Of a DNA stretch of 64,000 nucleotides, positions 1 through 7,548 are shown one piece after another (the stretch's first letter is position 1; every line of letters starts with the position of its first letter). The notes beneath the pieces are model-generated. The model saw nothing but the letters and a program-made list of their open reading frames with translations, searched no databases and was not told the DNA's origin. The position numbers and the translations under genes are program-made. The stretch is from Hugenholtzia roseola DSM 9546 (GTDB lineage: Bacteria > Bacteroidota > Bacteroidia > Cytophagales > Bernardetiaceae). Where the stretch lies: assembly GCF_000422585.1 (NCBI RefSeq), contig NZ_KE383878.1:294743-358742 (forward strand), given 5' to 3'.

Positions 1-605
1 TTTATACCTGCCTGCTTTTCAAAGCGACTATTGAGGTCTATTCCAATAAGTGCCTGATGGTCAAGGCTTTGTAGTCTTTCTGCATCTTGCAAACTGATTC
101 CTCCACTTAGAAAAAAAGGCTGTGGCAGCGTATAATTTTGCAAACTTTCCCAATCAAAGCTACGCCCCGAACCGCCAAATTGTGCCGTTTGCGTATCTAA
201 GATAAAGTATTCACAAAGCGAAACATAATCTTTCATTTTTTTTATCAAATCGCCATCTATTTGCGTCGAAACGCCAAAGGCTTTCCATACACGCAAGCCC
301 TGTTGCCTTAAAAAGCGCACTTCGGCGACACTCTCCTGCCCATGTAGCTGCACAATCGGAATTTGAAACTGCTTGCATAGCGCAAGAATTTCTGTCGGGT
401 CAGTATTGACAAAAACACCTACTTTTTGCGCCTTTGTGGGGATAAATTCCGCTTCAAGTTCTTGATTTAGAAGCACATAGCGCGGCGATTTTTCATAAAA
501 AATCAAACCTATGAAATCAATCCCCAACTTGTCTATTTCCGCCATGTTGTCGGCTTGGCGCAAGCCGCAGACTTTGGTAAATAATTTTGTCTTTTTCTTT
601 TTCAT
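1..605 (-). CDS. trpF: Phosphoribosylanthranilate isomerase, C-terminus cut by window edge
   Basis: This enzyme converts N-(5'-phosphoribosyl)anthranilate to CdRP in tryptophan synthesis. The frame opens with ATG at 605 and stays open to base 1, so about 201 residues are visible and the last few are missing. The N-terminus carries the family motif TKVCGL, with the catalytic Cys at residue 13. Further on are GLIFYEKSPRYV, GVFVNTD, the QLHG motif, the FILDT segment that holds the general acid Asp, and FLSGGI in the phosphate-binding region. The start is 11 bases from the end of trpC, so it is the fifth visible gene of the trp operon; trpB and trpA probably follow to the left, outside the window (inference). 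Confidence 0.95.
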   Translation of the reverse strand, partial: MKKKKTKLFTKVCGLRQADNMAEIDKLGIDFIGLIFYEKSPRYVLLNQELEAEFIPTKAQKVGVFVNTDPTEILALCKQFQIPIVQLHGQESVAEVRFLRQQGLRVWKAFGVSTQIDGDLIKKMKDYVSLCEYFILDTQTAQFGGSGRSFDWESLQNYTLPQPFFLSGGISLQDAERLQSLDHQALIGIDLNSRFEKQAGI

Positions 606-616
606 AAAATAAAATT

Positions 617-1417
617 TTAAACCTGTAATAAATCCTGTAAAGCCTTCGCAGGAAGGCTATCTTTCATAAACCGCTCTCCCATCAAAAAGGCATCAAAACC
701 GACTTGTTTCAAAGCTGAAAGGTCGGCAGGCGAGGAAAGTCCGCTTTCCGAAACCCAAATCTTATCCTGATGCAAGCCTTTTCTATGTAAGGTTTCTGCC
801 AAATGAAAAGAATTTTGAAGGCTCACCTGCATAGTTTCCAAGTTGCGATTATTCACCCCCAAAAGAATCGCCGAATCGCGATTGTGCGTTGGAATTTTAT
901 CAATTTCCTGCTCCTGGTGCAATTCTAAAAGCACTTCCATACCCAAATCAAGGGCAATATTTGTAAATTCTTGAATTGTTTTTTTATCCAAACAAGCGGC
1001 TATTAGCAAAATCACATCTGCGCCTAAGGCTTTGCTTTCAAAAATTTGGTAGCTTTCCACTATAAAATCTTTACGCAAAATAGGCAACTGCAACGCTGCA
1101 CGCACCTGCGCAATGTCTTCCGATTTGCCCATAAAGTATTGATTTTCAGTGAGGATAGAAACGCCGCAAGCCCCTGCCGCCTCATAGCCCAAGACCGTAG
1201 GCAAGATTTGCGCCTCTCCATTGAGCAAACCCTTCGAGGGCGATTTGCGCTTAAATTCTGCAATAATTTGAAAATTAAGTGCAGATTTTGTTATTTTTTC
1301 AGATAAAGAAAAACAGGCTCTTTTGAAATGCTCACTTTTTTCTATGACAGAAAGTGGTAGCTCCATTTTTTGTTTTTCTACTATCTTGTATCGATTTTTT
1401 ACAATTTCAAGTAACAT
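617..1417 (-). CDS. trpC: Indole-3-glycerol phosphate synthase
   Basis: This enzyme closes the ring of CdRP to give indole-3-glycerol phosphate, the fourth step of tryptophan synthesis. At 266 residues it has the normal length for a monofunctional TrpC. Visible landmarks of the (beta/alpha)8 fold are IIAEFKRKSPSKG at residues 51-63 (catalytic Lys56), ILRKDFIV around 113 (second catalytic Lys), the LLLEL strand and LLGVNNRNL near 185, and VSESGL plus FLMGERFM for phosphate binding. It lies 42 bases after trpD and 11 bases before trpF on the same strand, so co-transcription is very likely. It is not fused to trpF, unlike in enterobacteria. Confidence 0.97.
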   Translation of the reverse strand: MLLEIVKNRYKIVEKQKMELPLSVIEKSEHFKRACFSLSEKITKSALNFQIIAEFKRKSPSKGLLNGEAQILPTVLGYEAAGACGVSILTENQYFMGKSEDIAQVRAALQLPILRKDFIVESYQIFESKALGADVILLIAACLDKKTIQEFTNIALDLGMEVLLELHQEQEIDKIPTHNRDSAILLGVNNRNLETMQVSLQNSFHLAETLHRKGLHQDKIWVSESGLSSPADLSALKQVGFDAFLMGERFMKDSLPAKALQDLLQV

Positions 1418-1459
1418 TTTTATTTTTTATATTTGAAAATTAGAAAAGGTTAGAAAAAA

Positions 1460-2479
1460 CTAAGAAAAAGCGATAGCCTTGGGTTTGAACGCTAAAAGGG
1501 CTTTTAAAAGGGAAAAAGCCTTTTTGCTATCCAGAGCCTGCGCCGCAATTTGGAAGCTATCAGCAAAATCCTGCCCCTCCTCAAAACATTGGATTGCAAA
1601 GGCAGCGTTTGCCAAGACCACCTCGCGCTGTGCCTTTGTCGCCTTTCCTTCTAAAATATTAACAAAAATTTGTGCAGATTCTGCAACCGTATCGCCTCCA
1701 AAAAGTTCCGCTGGTAGGTATTGATTCAGCTCTAAATTTTGAGGCAAAAAACTTTTTTCACCTTTTGAAGAAAAAATATGCGTTTTTCCTGTCAGTGAAA
1801 TTTCATCATATCCATCGAGGCTATGCAAAACGACGTAAGATTTTCCCTCTTTTTGCAAAATATAATGATAAAGTCGCGCCAATTTGAGGTGAAAGACCCC
1901 AACTAACTGTTTGGCATTTTGGGCAGGATTGACCAAAGGACCCAAAGTATTGAAAATCGTTTTGATACCTAACTGCTTTCTAATCGTTGCCACATTTTTA
2001 AGGGCAGGGTGAAAAAGTGGCGCATGTAAAAAACAAAGGTTGTGTTCTTCTAACTGCCTGATAAGCAGGCTATTATCATTCGAAAATTGATAGCCCAAAT
2101 ATTCCAATACGTTGGAAGAGCCACTCACCGAAGACACGCCGTAGTTGCCATGCTTGGCGACGGGGTAGCCTGCCGCTGCCACTACAAAAGCCGCCAAAGT
2201 AGAGATGTTGAACGTATTTTTGCCATCGCCCCCTGTACCACAGAGGTCGATGCTTTCGTATTGAGGCAAATCCGTTTGCAAACTTAATTCTAAAAGTGCT
2301 TTTCTAAATCCTATAATTTCTTCTAAGGCTACTTCGCGATGACTAAGCAGCGTAATAAGTGCGGCAGTCTGGGCTTCATTAAAATTGCCCAAACTAATTT
2401 GTTGCATCAAATTATAGGCTTGATTTTCAGATAGTTGTGCCTGATTTTGTAGGCAATAAAGGTAGTCTTGAAAGGTCAT
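1460..2479 (-). CDS. trpD: Anthranilate phosphoribosyltransferase
   Basis: This enzyme transfers phosphoribose from PRPP to anthranilate. The 339-residue protein has the usual length. It shows the PRPP/anthranilate glycine-rich motif GTGGDGKNTFNIST at residues 81-94, the KHGNYGVSS segment, the FLHAPLFHPALK stretch and the FNTLGPLVNPA motif, all standard for TrpD. The start lies 10 bases after the trpG stop and the stop lies 42 bases before trpC, so it sits inside the operon. It is a stand-alone TrpD, not fused to the TrpG amidotransferase. I see nothing unusual in composition or key residues. Confidence 0.97.
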   Translation of the reverse strand: MTFQDYLYCLQNQAQLSENQAYNLMQQISLGNFNEAQTAALITLLSHREVALEEIIGFRKALLELSLQTDLPQYESIDLCGTGGDGKNTFNISTLAAFVVAAAGYPVAKHGNYGVSSVSGSSNVLEYLGYQFSNDNSLLIRQLEEHNLCFLHAPLFHPALKNVATIRKQLGIKTIFNTLGPLVNPAQNAKQLVGVFHLKLARLYHYILQKEGKSYVVLHSLDGYDEISLTGKTHIFSSKGEKSFLPQNLELNQYLPAELFGGDTVAESAQIFVNILEGKATKAQREVVLANAAFAIQCFEEGQDFADSFQIAAQALDSKKAFSLLKALLAFKPKAIAFS

Positions 2480-2489
2480 GGCGTTTTTT

Positions 2490-3116
2490 TTAGTGTGAAA
2501 GAAAGGGTATTTGCTGATGAAAAGATTGTAGCGATTTGCTTTTTAAAGGGATAACTTGATTTAAAAAATTATCAATCATTTCACGCCCAAACTCGGTCAA
2601 GATGCTTTCGGGGTGAAACTGCACCGCCGCTAAGGGCAAATCGCGGTGTTCTATTGCCATTGGAATTTGATTCAAATCCGTAGCGGAAATATGAAATTCC
2701 GAAGACAAAGTAGCTGTTTCTATTGCCCACGAATGATAACGCCCTACTTGAAAGGTAGTAGGCAAATCTTTAAAAAGCGGCGTATTTTGATGTAAGATTG
2801 GTGTTGAAATGCCATGCAGGGGTGCGGCAAGATTGAAAAGTTTTGCTCCAAAGACTTCCCCTATCGCTTGCATGCCCAAACAAACGCCAAAAATGGGCTT
2901 TTGAAAGGCGTACTTTTCTATCAAAGGGCAAAGCAAACCTGCTTCGTGAGGCAATCCGCCACCGGGCGATAAAAAAATCGCATCATAAAGTTCTACTTCT
3001 TTCAAATCAATTTCATTATTACGACGTACTTCTACCTGATGGGTAGGATTTTCTTTGAGCAGTTGTACCAAATTATAGGTAAAAGAGTCGTAATTATCGA
3101 GCATTAAAAGTTTCAT
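2490..3116 (-). CDS. trpG: Anthranilate synthase component II, glutamine amidotransferase
   Basis: This is the glutaminase subunit of anthranilate synthase, which delivers ammonia to TrpE. The 208 residues form a class I amidotransferase. The N-terminal LMLDNYDSFTYNL motif, SPGGG near residue 50, the nucleophile in GVCLGMQAIG (Cys79) and the His168/Glu170 pair in QFHPES complete a plausible triad. There is a 30-base gap to trpE upstream and 10 bases to trpD downstream. An identical fold serves PabA, and this subunit may be shared with folate synthesis; placement between trpE and trpD makes TrpG the primary role. Confidence 0.95.
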   Translation of the reverse strand: MKLLMLDNYDSFTYNLVQLLKENPTHQVEVRRNNEIDLKEVELYDAIFLSPGGGLPHEAGLLCPLIEKYAFQKPIFGVCLGMQAIGEVFGAKLFNLAAPLHGISTPILHQNTPLFKDLPTTFQVGRYHSWAIETATLSSEFHISATDLNQIPMAIEHRDLPLAAVQFHPESILTEFGREMIDNFLNQVIPLKSKSLQSFHQQIPFLSH

Positions 3117-3146
3117 AAGTGTCTGAAAATAAAGGGTTTGTGTTTT

Positions 3147-4631
3147 TTATACCAAATTAGGGCTTGAAAAAGAGAGTTTTTCGGCTTCGGCTAAGGCACG
3201 CCTCAAAGCCCCCAACTTATTGGCGACTTCTTGCAACTCTTGTTCGGGAACGGAAGCCAAGACCACGCCTGCCCCCGCGCGATAATGAATTTGATTTTGA
3301 TAACTAAGAAAAGAACGAATTAAAATAGCCTGATTTACTTCGCCCTTGAAGTCTATAAAACCAAGACTGCCCCCATAAAAACCACGCGCATCTTGCTCTA
3401 ATTGCGCCAAAAGCTGTAAGGCACGCACTTTGGGCGCACCCGAAAGCGTACCCGCAGGAAAGGTATCTGCCAAAACATTCAGTGCCGTTTCCAAGCCTTT
3501 TTCAGTAGTTGCAGCGAGCTTCCCTTTGACGGTAGAAACCAAATGAATGACATGGCTATATTGATGAACTGCCTTATATTCAAGCACTTGCACCTGCTCA
3601 CAGTGGCGGTTGAGGTCGTTTCGTGCCAAATCTACCAACATGGCATGCTCGGCAACTTCTTTGGGGTCTGCCAATAATGCTTTGCCTAATTGCTCATCTT
3701 TTTGTTTATCTCCTGTCCTTTTATACGTTCCTGCAATCGGATTTACGAGGGCTTCTCCGCCTACAATGCGAATTTGTGCTTCTGGTGAAGAACCAAAAAT
3801 TTTGTAATTTCCGTAATCAAAATAAAACATATACGGCGAAGGATTGATGTGGCGCAAGGCACGATAAAGGTTAAATTCATCACCTTGAAAGCCTTGATAA
3901 AAATGGCGCGAAACTACCATCTGAAAGACATCGCCTCGCTGACAATGGGCTTGTGCCTTTTTTACCATTTCCAAAAAATAACTTTCGTCTTGAACTGCTT
4001 TTTCTTCACCTATCCGCTGAAAGGGATATGTTTTTCCGCTCTGTTTCAAAAGTTTGTGTATAAAATCAGAAAGGCTAATATCTTGAAAATGAGCATCTTG
4101 TGGAGAGTTTTCTATTTTATTTTCGGTAAAAGTTACTTCACCGTTGAAATGATTAAAGCAAATTACGTATCTAAAAAGTTGGTAATTGAGGATGTCCGTT
4201 TTGTTGTCGAGGGCAAGGTCTAAATTAGCCTTTTCGTTTTCAAAAAATCTGATGGCTTCGAAAGACTGAAAACCGAAAAAGCCATTGATGTCTTTTTGCG
4301 CGTCTTCTTTTAGCTGAAAAGTCTCAAAAAACTGATGTAAGATTTGGCGCAAATTGCTACTTTTTTCACTACATAAGGCTTCAAAATCTTGGCTTTGTAG
4401 TTGTTGGTGCAAAAAGGTTTCTATGCGTACCTTTTGGCTTTCGGTTTGGAAAAGGCGTATGCCTGCAAGAGGCGCGGCGCATAAGATAGAACGCGCTTGG
4501 GTCTTATCCTTGTGTTCGGAACTTTCCAAAAGCAGGCAGCCTGCAAATTGGTCGCGCAGTGCCAGATAAAGCCCTATGGGTGTGATTTGGTCTAAGAAAT
4601 GCGTTTCGGATTGGGTTTGTAAGATTGGCAT
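3147..4631 (-). CDS. trpE: Anthranilate synthase component I
   Basis: This subunit makes anthranilate from chorismate and ammonia, the committed step of tryptophan synthesis. It has 494 residues. The LLES tryptophan-feedback motif is at residues 34-37, so allosteric inhibition by Trp is expected from family knowledge. The C-terminal chorismate-binding half has QRGDVFQMVVSRHF, SPYMFYFDYG, GSSPEA, NPIAGTYKRTG, EHAMLVDLARND, FPAGTLSGAPKVRA and GGSLGFIDFKG. It is the first enzyme gene of the operon. Its ATG at 4631 is about 58 bases downstream of a strong terminator hairpin (4689-4724), which itself follows a Trp-rich leader peptide. That arrangement points to transcription attenuation. Confidence 0.97.
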   Translation of the reverse strand: MPILQTQSETHFLDQITPIGLYLALRDQFAGCLLLESSEHKDKTQARSILCAAPLAGIRLFQTESQKVRIETFLHQQLQSQDFEALCSEKSSNLRQILHQFFETFQLKEDAQKDINGFFGFQSFEAIRFFENEKANLDLALDNKTDILNYQLFRYVICFNHFNGEVTFTENKIENSPQDAHFQDISLSDFIHKLLKQSGKTYPFQRIGEEKAVQDESYFLEMVKKAQAHCQRGDVFQMVVSRHFYQGFQGDEFNLYRALRHINPSPYMFYFDYGNYKIFGSSPEAQIRIVGGEALVNPIAGTYKRTGDKQKDEQLGKALLADPKEVAEHAMLVDLARNDLNRHCEQVQVLEYKAVHQYSHVIHLVSTVKGKLAATTEKGLETALNVLADTFPAGTLSGAPKVRALQLLAQLEQDARGFYGGSLGFIDFKGEVNQAILIRSFLSYQNQIHYRAGAGVVLASVPEQELQEVANKLGALRRALAEAEKLSFSSPNLV

Positions 4632-4688
4632 GGTTTATTTTTTTACGATAAATAAGTATATTTTTAAAACTTTTTTGAACAAGCACAT

Positions 4689-4724
4689 AAAAAAAGGTCT
4701 GCCTTTGAAGAGCAGACCTTTTTT
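4689..4724 (-). terminator. Rho-independent terminator in the trp leader (candidate attenuator)
   Basis: Read leftward, an A-rich arm plus GGTCTGC pairs with GCAGACC followed by seven T residues; the loop is about nine bases. It sits between the leader peptide stop (4775) and trpE (ATG 4631). It could end transcripts from the gene at 5042, but a separate promoter at 4960-4990 lies between them, so it mainly acts on the trp transcript. The segment GCTCTTCA that overlaps its 5' arm is the exact complement of an upstream leader segment (4864-4871), giving a possible antiterminator. Confidence 0.85.
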
Positions 4725-4774
4725 GTCTTGTAGTTCTCTGTATTTCGAGGTGCGAAAAGTGCGTTTCAGAAAAA

Positions 4775-4921
4775 TTAGGAAATACTATCCGACATCTGAA
4801 TCAAGCACGCCTTTTTTTCGCTTTCCTTTACTATTTTCACAGAGGGCAGGACGCAAGGCATCAGCTCTTCACGAGTCTGTGTGCGCCACCAAAGCCAATT
4901 TTGTGAAAATAGCGTTTTCAT
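4775..4921 (-). CDS. Trp operon leader peptide, 48 aa, three Trp codons
   Basis: A short open frame starts with ATG at 4921 and ends with TAA at 4775. The peptide begins MKTLFSQNWLWWRTQTR, so codons 9, 11 and 12 are all TGG. Tryptophan is rare, and three Trp in four codons directly in front of trpE is the hallmark of a ribosome-stalling leader. At 48 codons it is longer than the classic 14-codon enterobacterial trpL. The ATG lies about 30 bases after the predicted transcription start of the promoter at 4960-4990. The last Trp codon (4886) is about 15 bases upstream of the segment that can pair with the terminator arm. The function is inferred; the sequence facts are direct. Confidence 0.75.
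   Translation of the reverse strand: MKTLFSQNWLWWRTQTREELMPCVLPSVKIVKESEKKACLIQMSDSIS
4831..4912 (-). promoter_or_regulatory. Inverted repeat and antiterminator segment of the trp leader
   Basis: An 11-base perfect inverted repeat (CTATTTTCACA at 4831-4841 and its complement at 4902-4912) brackets the Trp codons. Inside it, bases 4864-4871 (minus strand TGAAGAGC) are exactly complementary to 4706-4713, which overlaps the 5' arm of the terminator; after one mismatch the pairing extends a few bases. A ribosome stalled on the Trp codons would break the outer stem and leave the inner segment free to form the antiterminator. This folding is my inference from base pairing by eye. Confidence 0.55.
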
Positions 4922-4959
4922 AAATGAAAGATGTCGGTATAAATTGTGTATCTCAAAGG

Positions 4960-4990
4960 CAAAGATAGCCTTTTTTTCTGAACTTGCAAA
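4960..4990 (-). promoter_or_regulatory. Promoter of the trp operon
   Basis: On the minus strand there is TTTG (4987-4990), a 19-base spacer and TATCTTTG (4960-4967), a full match to the Bacteroidota housekeeping consensus TTTG-N19-TAnnTTTG. Transcription should start near 4953, about 30 bases before the leader ATG at 4921. Confidence 0.85.
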
Positions 4991-5041
4991 TTTTAGCGAC
5001 TTTTTTTCGCTTTTTTGTTTTGCCGCTTGCAGGGCAAAATC

Positions 5042-5608
5042 TTACATTCTATTGGCGAAGTTTAGCTCGAAAGTGCCTTTGAGTGCCTTTCCTTCGGCGG
5101 TTTTTCCTTCGAAAGAACCTTTTGCAGAGGCATCGGCTTTATTGAAACTTTCCAAATTAAACTTTCCTTCGCTTAAAGTGCCTGCAAAAATAGGCGTTCC
5201 ATTTTCAGAAACATTGACGGTAAGGGAAGCCGAGCGTTCGGGAGCAGAGCCAATGACAAATTCGCCCGATTCGCCGCCAGCCAAAGTGATGGTTAGGTTG
5301 TTGTCGGCACTACCTGCCATCAGGGTAATGTTTTTATTGGCAGCATCATAGCTAAATCCGTTGTCGGCGTGTTCGGTTTTGATGGGGTAGCTTTTGCCGT
5401 CGATTTCGATGGTAAAAGAGCCGCCCTCTCTATTGGGGTCGATGTTTGTGCCTACTTCTTCTACAGGCGCGGTTTCGACGGGTGCGGTAGCGGTAGTGTC
5501 GCTACTATTTGTTTCTTGGGTTGTGCTTTTTGTACCACAGGCTGAAAAAAAAGTAAGGAGGCTTATCAGGATAAAGCCATAACGTAGGTTTGAAAAGAGA
5601 GATTTCAT
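5042..5608 (-). CDS. Hypothetical lipoprotein
   Basis: The 188-residue product starts with a basic stretch and a hydrophobic segment ending in the lipobox LTFFSAC, so it should be exported and lipid-anchored. A Ser/Thr/Pro-rich linker (about residues 27-55) follows. The rest is predicted beta-rich with a run of short strands (FTIEIDGKSYPI, ITLMAGSADNNLTITLAGG, ASLTVNVSENG, KGTFELNF), a pattern shared with small beta-sandwich lipoproteins of Bacteroidota. I do not recognise a functional family. It starts 18 bases after the gene at 5627 and probably shares its promoter at 6199-6229. About 120 bases separate its stop from the trp promoter-leader transcript start. Confidence 0.75.
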   Translation of the reverse strand: MKSLFSNLRYGFILISLLTFFSACGTKSTTQETNSSDTTATAPVETAPVEEVGTNIDPNREGGSFTIEIDGKSYPIKTEHADNGFSYDAANKNITLMAGSADNNLTITLAGGESGEFVIGSAPERSASLTVNVSENGTPIFAGTLSEGKFNLESFNKADASAKGSFEGKTAEGKALKGTFELNFANRM

Positions 5609-5626
5609 ATCAAAAGAAGTTAGTGA

Positions 5627-6157
5627 TTAGAAAATTTGTTGGATTTCTTCTTTTAAAAATTGTAGTGCTACTTCGTTTAGATTGGTTTCTCTTTTGGCTT
5701 CGATGGCAAAGATAGCACGCGCCAACTCTTTGGCAGGGGCTTTTTCGTCCATGTTTCGCGCCGCATCATTGATGTTAGAAACGGTTTCTTCTACGGCACT
5801 TTTGATGTACTGCCAAGCTTGGTGGCTCATATAGACTTGCTGCGAAAGGTTGTGATTAAATTCCTCACGGATTTCGAAGAGCAAGACTTGATGAAATTCG
5901 CCCGAACTCATCGTGCCGTCATTGAGGCGGCGGATAAGGTTTGGGATTGAAGTTCTTTCTAAAAAGAGTGCCATGCGCTCGTAAGCCTGTAAGCGAAGGG
6001 GGAGCGCGATTTGGGCGTTTTGTGCCTTTATTTCCAAGAGCGATTTATTGAGGTCTTTGGCAATAAACGACTTTACGACCAAAAACATGCCATACAAGAC
6101 GATTCCCGCAGGGAGCAGTATGGTGAGAAATTCTTTTATCAGGTTGAGAAACTCCAT
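5627..6157 (-). CDS. Conserved single-pass membrane protein of unknown function
   Basis: This 176-residue protein has one N-terminal transmembrane helix (about residues 8-29, ILLPAGIVLYGMFLVVKSF) followed by a long, mostly helical cytoplasmic part with many charged residues (RLQAYERMALFLER, EFHQVLLFEIREEFNHNLSQQVYMS). Proteins of this layout are common in Bacteroidota as uncharacterised DUF families; I assign no activity. It is the first gene of a likely two-gene unit with the lipoprotein at 5042. The promoter at 6199-6229 places its transcription start about 35 bases upstream of the ATG. Confidence 0.8.
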   Translation of the reverse strand: MEFLNLIKEFLTILLPAGIVLYGMFLVVKSFIAKDLNKSLLEIKAQNAQIALPLRLQAYERMALFLERTSIPNLIRRLNDGTMSSGEFHQVLLFEIREEFNHNLSQQVYMSHQAWQYIKSAVEETVSNINDAARNMDEKAPAKELARAIFAIEAKRETNLNEVALQFLKEEIQQIF

Positions 6158-6198
6158 AAGCAGGTGAGTAGCAAATACTATTTAGGATTAGAATAAGT

Positions 6199-6229
6199 CA
6201 AAGATAGCGATTAAAACGACAAGGGCAAA
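6199..6229 (-). promoter_or_regulatory. Promoter for the 5627/5042 gene pair
   Basis: Minus-strand TTTG (6226-6229), a 19-base spacer and TATCTTTG (6199-6206) form a perfect Bacteroidota-type promoter 42 bases upstream of the ATG at 6157. Confidence 0.8.
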
Positions 6230-6251
6230 ACAAAGTTAGGTTTTTTATCGA

Positions 6252-6303
6252 AACAAACCCCCTTGTCGAAGCAAAAAAGTTCAACAAGGGTGCAGGGTTT
6301 GTC
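6252..6303 (-). terminator. Probable terminator hairpin after the TerC gene
   Basis: A two-part inverted repeat (ACAAACCC with GGGTTTGT, and CCTTGT with ACAAGG, with a small bulge) lies 21 bases after the stop of the TerC gene. The T-tract on the minus strand is weak, so termination is only probable. Confidence 0.45.
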
Positions 6304-6323
6304 AGCAAAAAAGGACAGCGATT

Positions 6324-7391
6324 TTAGGCGTTGGCTTCTACTTTTTTCTTAGGGAAAAGCAAAGAGGCGATAATACTAATGGCTAAGATGCTCAAAATGA
6401 CATAGATAGAATATTCGGTTTTGAAGCCGTAGCCTTTGAGCCAATGCCCAAAGAGCATTTTAAGCCCGATAAAGCTCAATAAAAACGCCAATCCTGTTTT
6501 GAGATAATGGAAGATGTGCATGATGTTGGAAAGGAAAAAGAACATCGAGCGCAGCCCTAAGATGGCAAAGATATTAGAGAAAAAAACGATATAGGGGTCT
6601 TTTGTTACGCCAAAAATGGCAGGAATAGAATCGACGGCGAAAATAAGGTCGGTAGCTTCTATTACAATGACCACGACAAAAAGCGGCGTGATATAAAGCG
6701 GTGTATTTCTATTTTTGCGGACAAAAAAACGTGAGCCTACATAGCGCGGATAAACCGAAAAATATTTCGCCAAGAACTTCACAACAGGGTGATTTTGAGG
6801 GTCTATTTTTTCGTCTTCCCCACTACTGCTTTCTTTGAACATCTTAAAACCTGTATAAACTAAGAATGCACCAAAGAGGTAGAGTATCCACTCAAATTGA
6901 TGAATAAGTGCTGCACCCAAGAAAATAAAGGTAAAACGCATCACGACAGCCCCTAAGATGCCCCAAAAAAGCACTTTTTTGAAGTAGGCTTCGCGCACCC
7001 CAAAGGAGGCAAAAATCATGATGATGACAAAGATGTTATCCACAGAAAGGGAATATTCTAAGAGATAGCCCGTAATGAATTCGAGGGAAAGATTGCGGCG
7101 GTAGTTTTGCAAACTTGTTTCGAAATCTGTTGGGATAATCTCCACTTCCTTTTCACCATAAAGCGCGTCTATGCGTTGAAGGTCTGCGATATTGCTAATG
7201 CCATGGATAATTTCGCCGCTACTATATAAAAAAGCATAGAAAGAGAGAGCCAAAATTATCCAGACTACACTCCAAGCGGCAGCTTCTTTGAAGGAAATGA
7301 CGTGCGATTTTTTAGAGAAAACGCCCAAGTCCAGCATCAGGACAAAGGCTACGCCCACTAAAAAAGAAGCAAAGAATATAATTTCGTTCAT
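6324..7391 (-). CDS. TerC family integral membrane protein
   Basis: The 355-residue protein has the TerC fold: repeated hydrophobic helices with acidic residues in the membrane, including the N-terminal MLDLGVF motif, the SLSVDNIFVIIMIF motif and a second copy of the pattern in ATDLIFAVDSIPAIFGVT. TerC proteins are linked to tellurite resistance and, in better-studied members, to Mn(II) export; the metal role here is family-based inference. I place the start at 7391 because MNEIIFF directly precedes the first helix as in homologues; an in-frame ATG at 7436 would add 15 residues. It is a single gene with hairpins on both sides (6252-6303 and 7492-7538). Confidence 0.9.
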   Translation of the reverse strand: MNEIIFFASFLVGVAFVLMLDLGVFSKKSHVISFKEAAAWSVVWIILALSFYAFLYSSGEIIHGISNIADLQRIDALYGEKEVEIIPTDFETSLQNYRRNLSLEFITGYLLEYSLSVDNIFVIIMIFASFGVREAYFKKVLFWGILGAVVMRFTFIFLGAALIHQFEWILYLFGAFLVYTGFKMFKESSSGEDEKIDPQNHPVVKFLAKYFSVYPRYVGSRFFVRKNRNTPLYITPLFVVVIVIEATDLIFAVDSIPAIFGVTKDPYIVFFSNIFAILGLRSMFFFLSNIMHIFHYLKTGLAFLLSFIGLKMLFGHWLKGYGFKTEYSIYVILSILAISIIASLLFPKKKVEANA

Positions 7392-7491
7392 ATCATTTGA
7401 TAAAAAAAGAAAAAAGAGAGGTTTGCCAAAAGGCACAAGCGATTTGGCTTTGTGTTAGGGTCTGAATTTGTGAAGGTAGGTGCAAGATAGA

Positions 7492-7538
7492 GAAAACCAT
7501 TTTGAATTGAAAATACTTTTCAAAACAAAATGGTTTTC
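7492..7538 (-). terminator. Terminator hairpin after the aminotransferase
   Basis: A perfect 13-base inverted repeat (GAAAACCATTTTG at 7492-7504 and its complement at 7526-7538) lies 11 bases after the aminotransferase stop. The descending arm ends in TTTTC on the minus strand. It separates this gene from terC. Confidence 0.6.
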
Positions 7539-7548
7539 ATAAATAGCG

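Noticed and set aside
4576..5351. Plus-strand frames across the trp leader and lipoprotein
   Set aside because: They are antisense to a promoter, a leader ORF, a terminator and a clear lipoprotein; no signature of their own.
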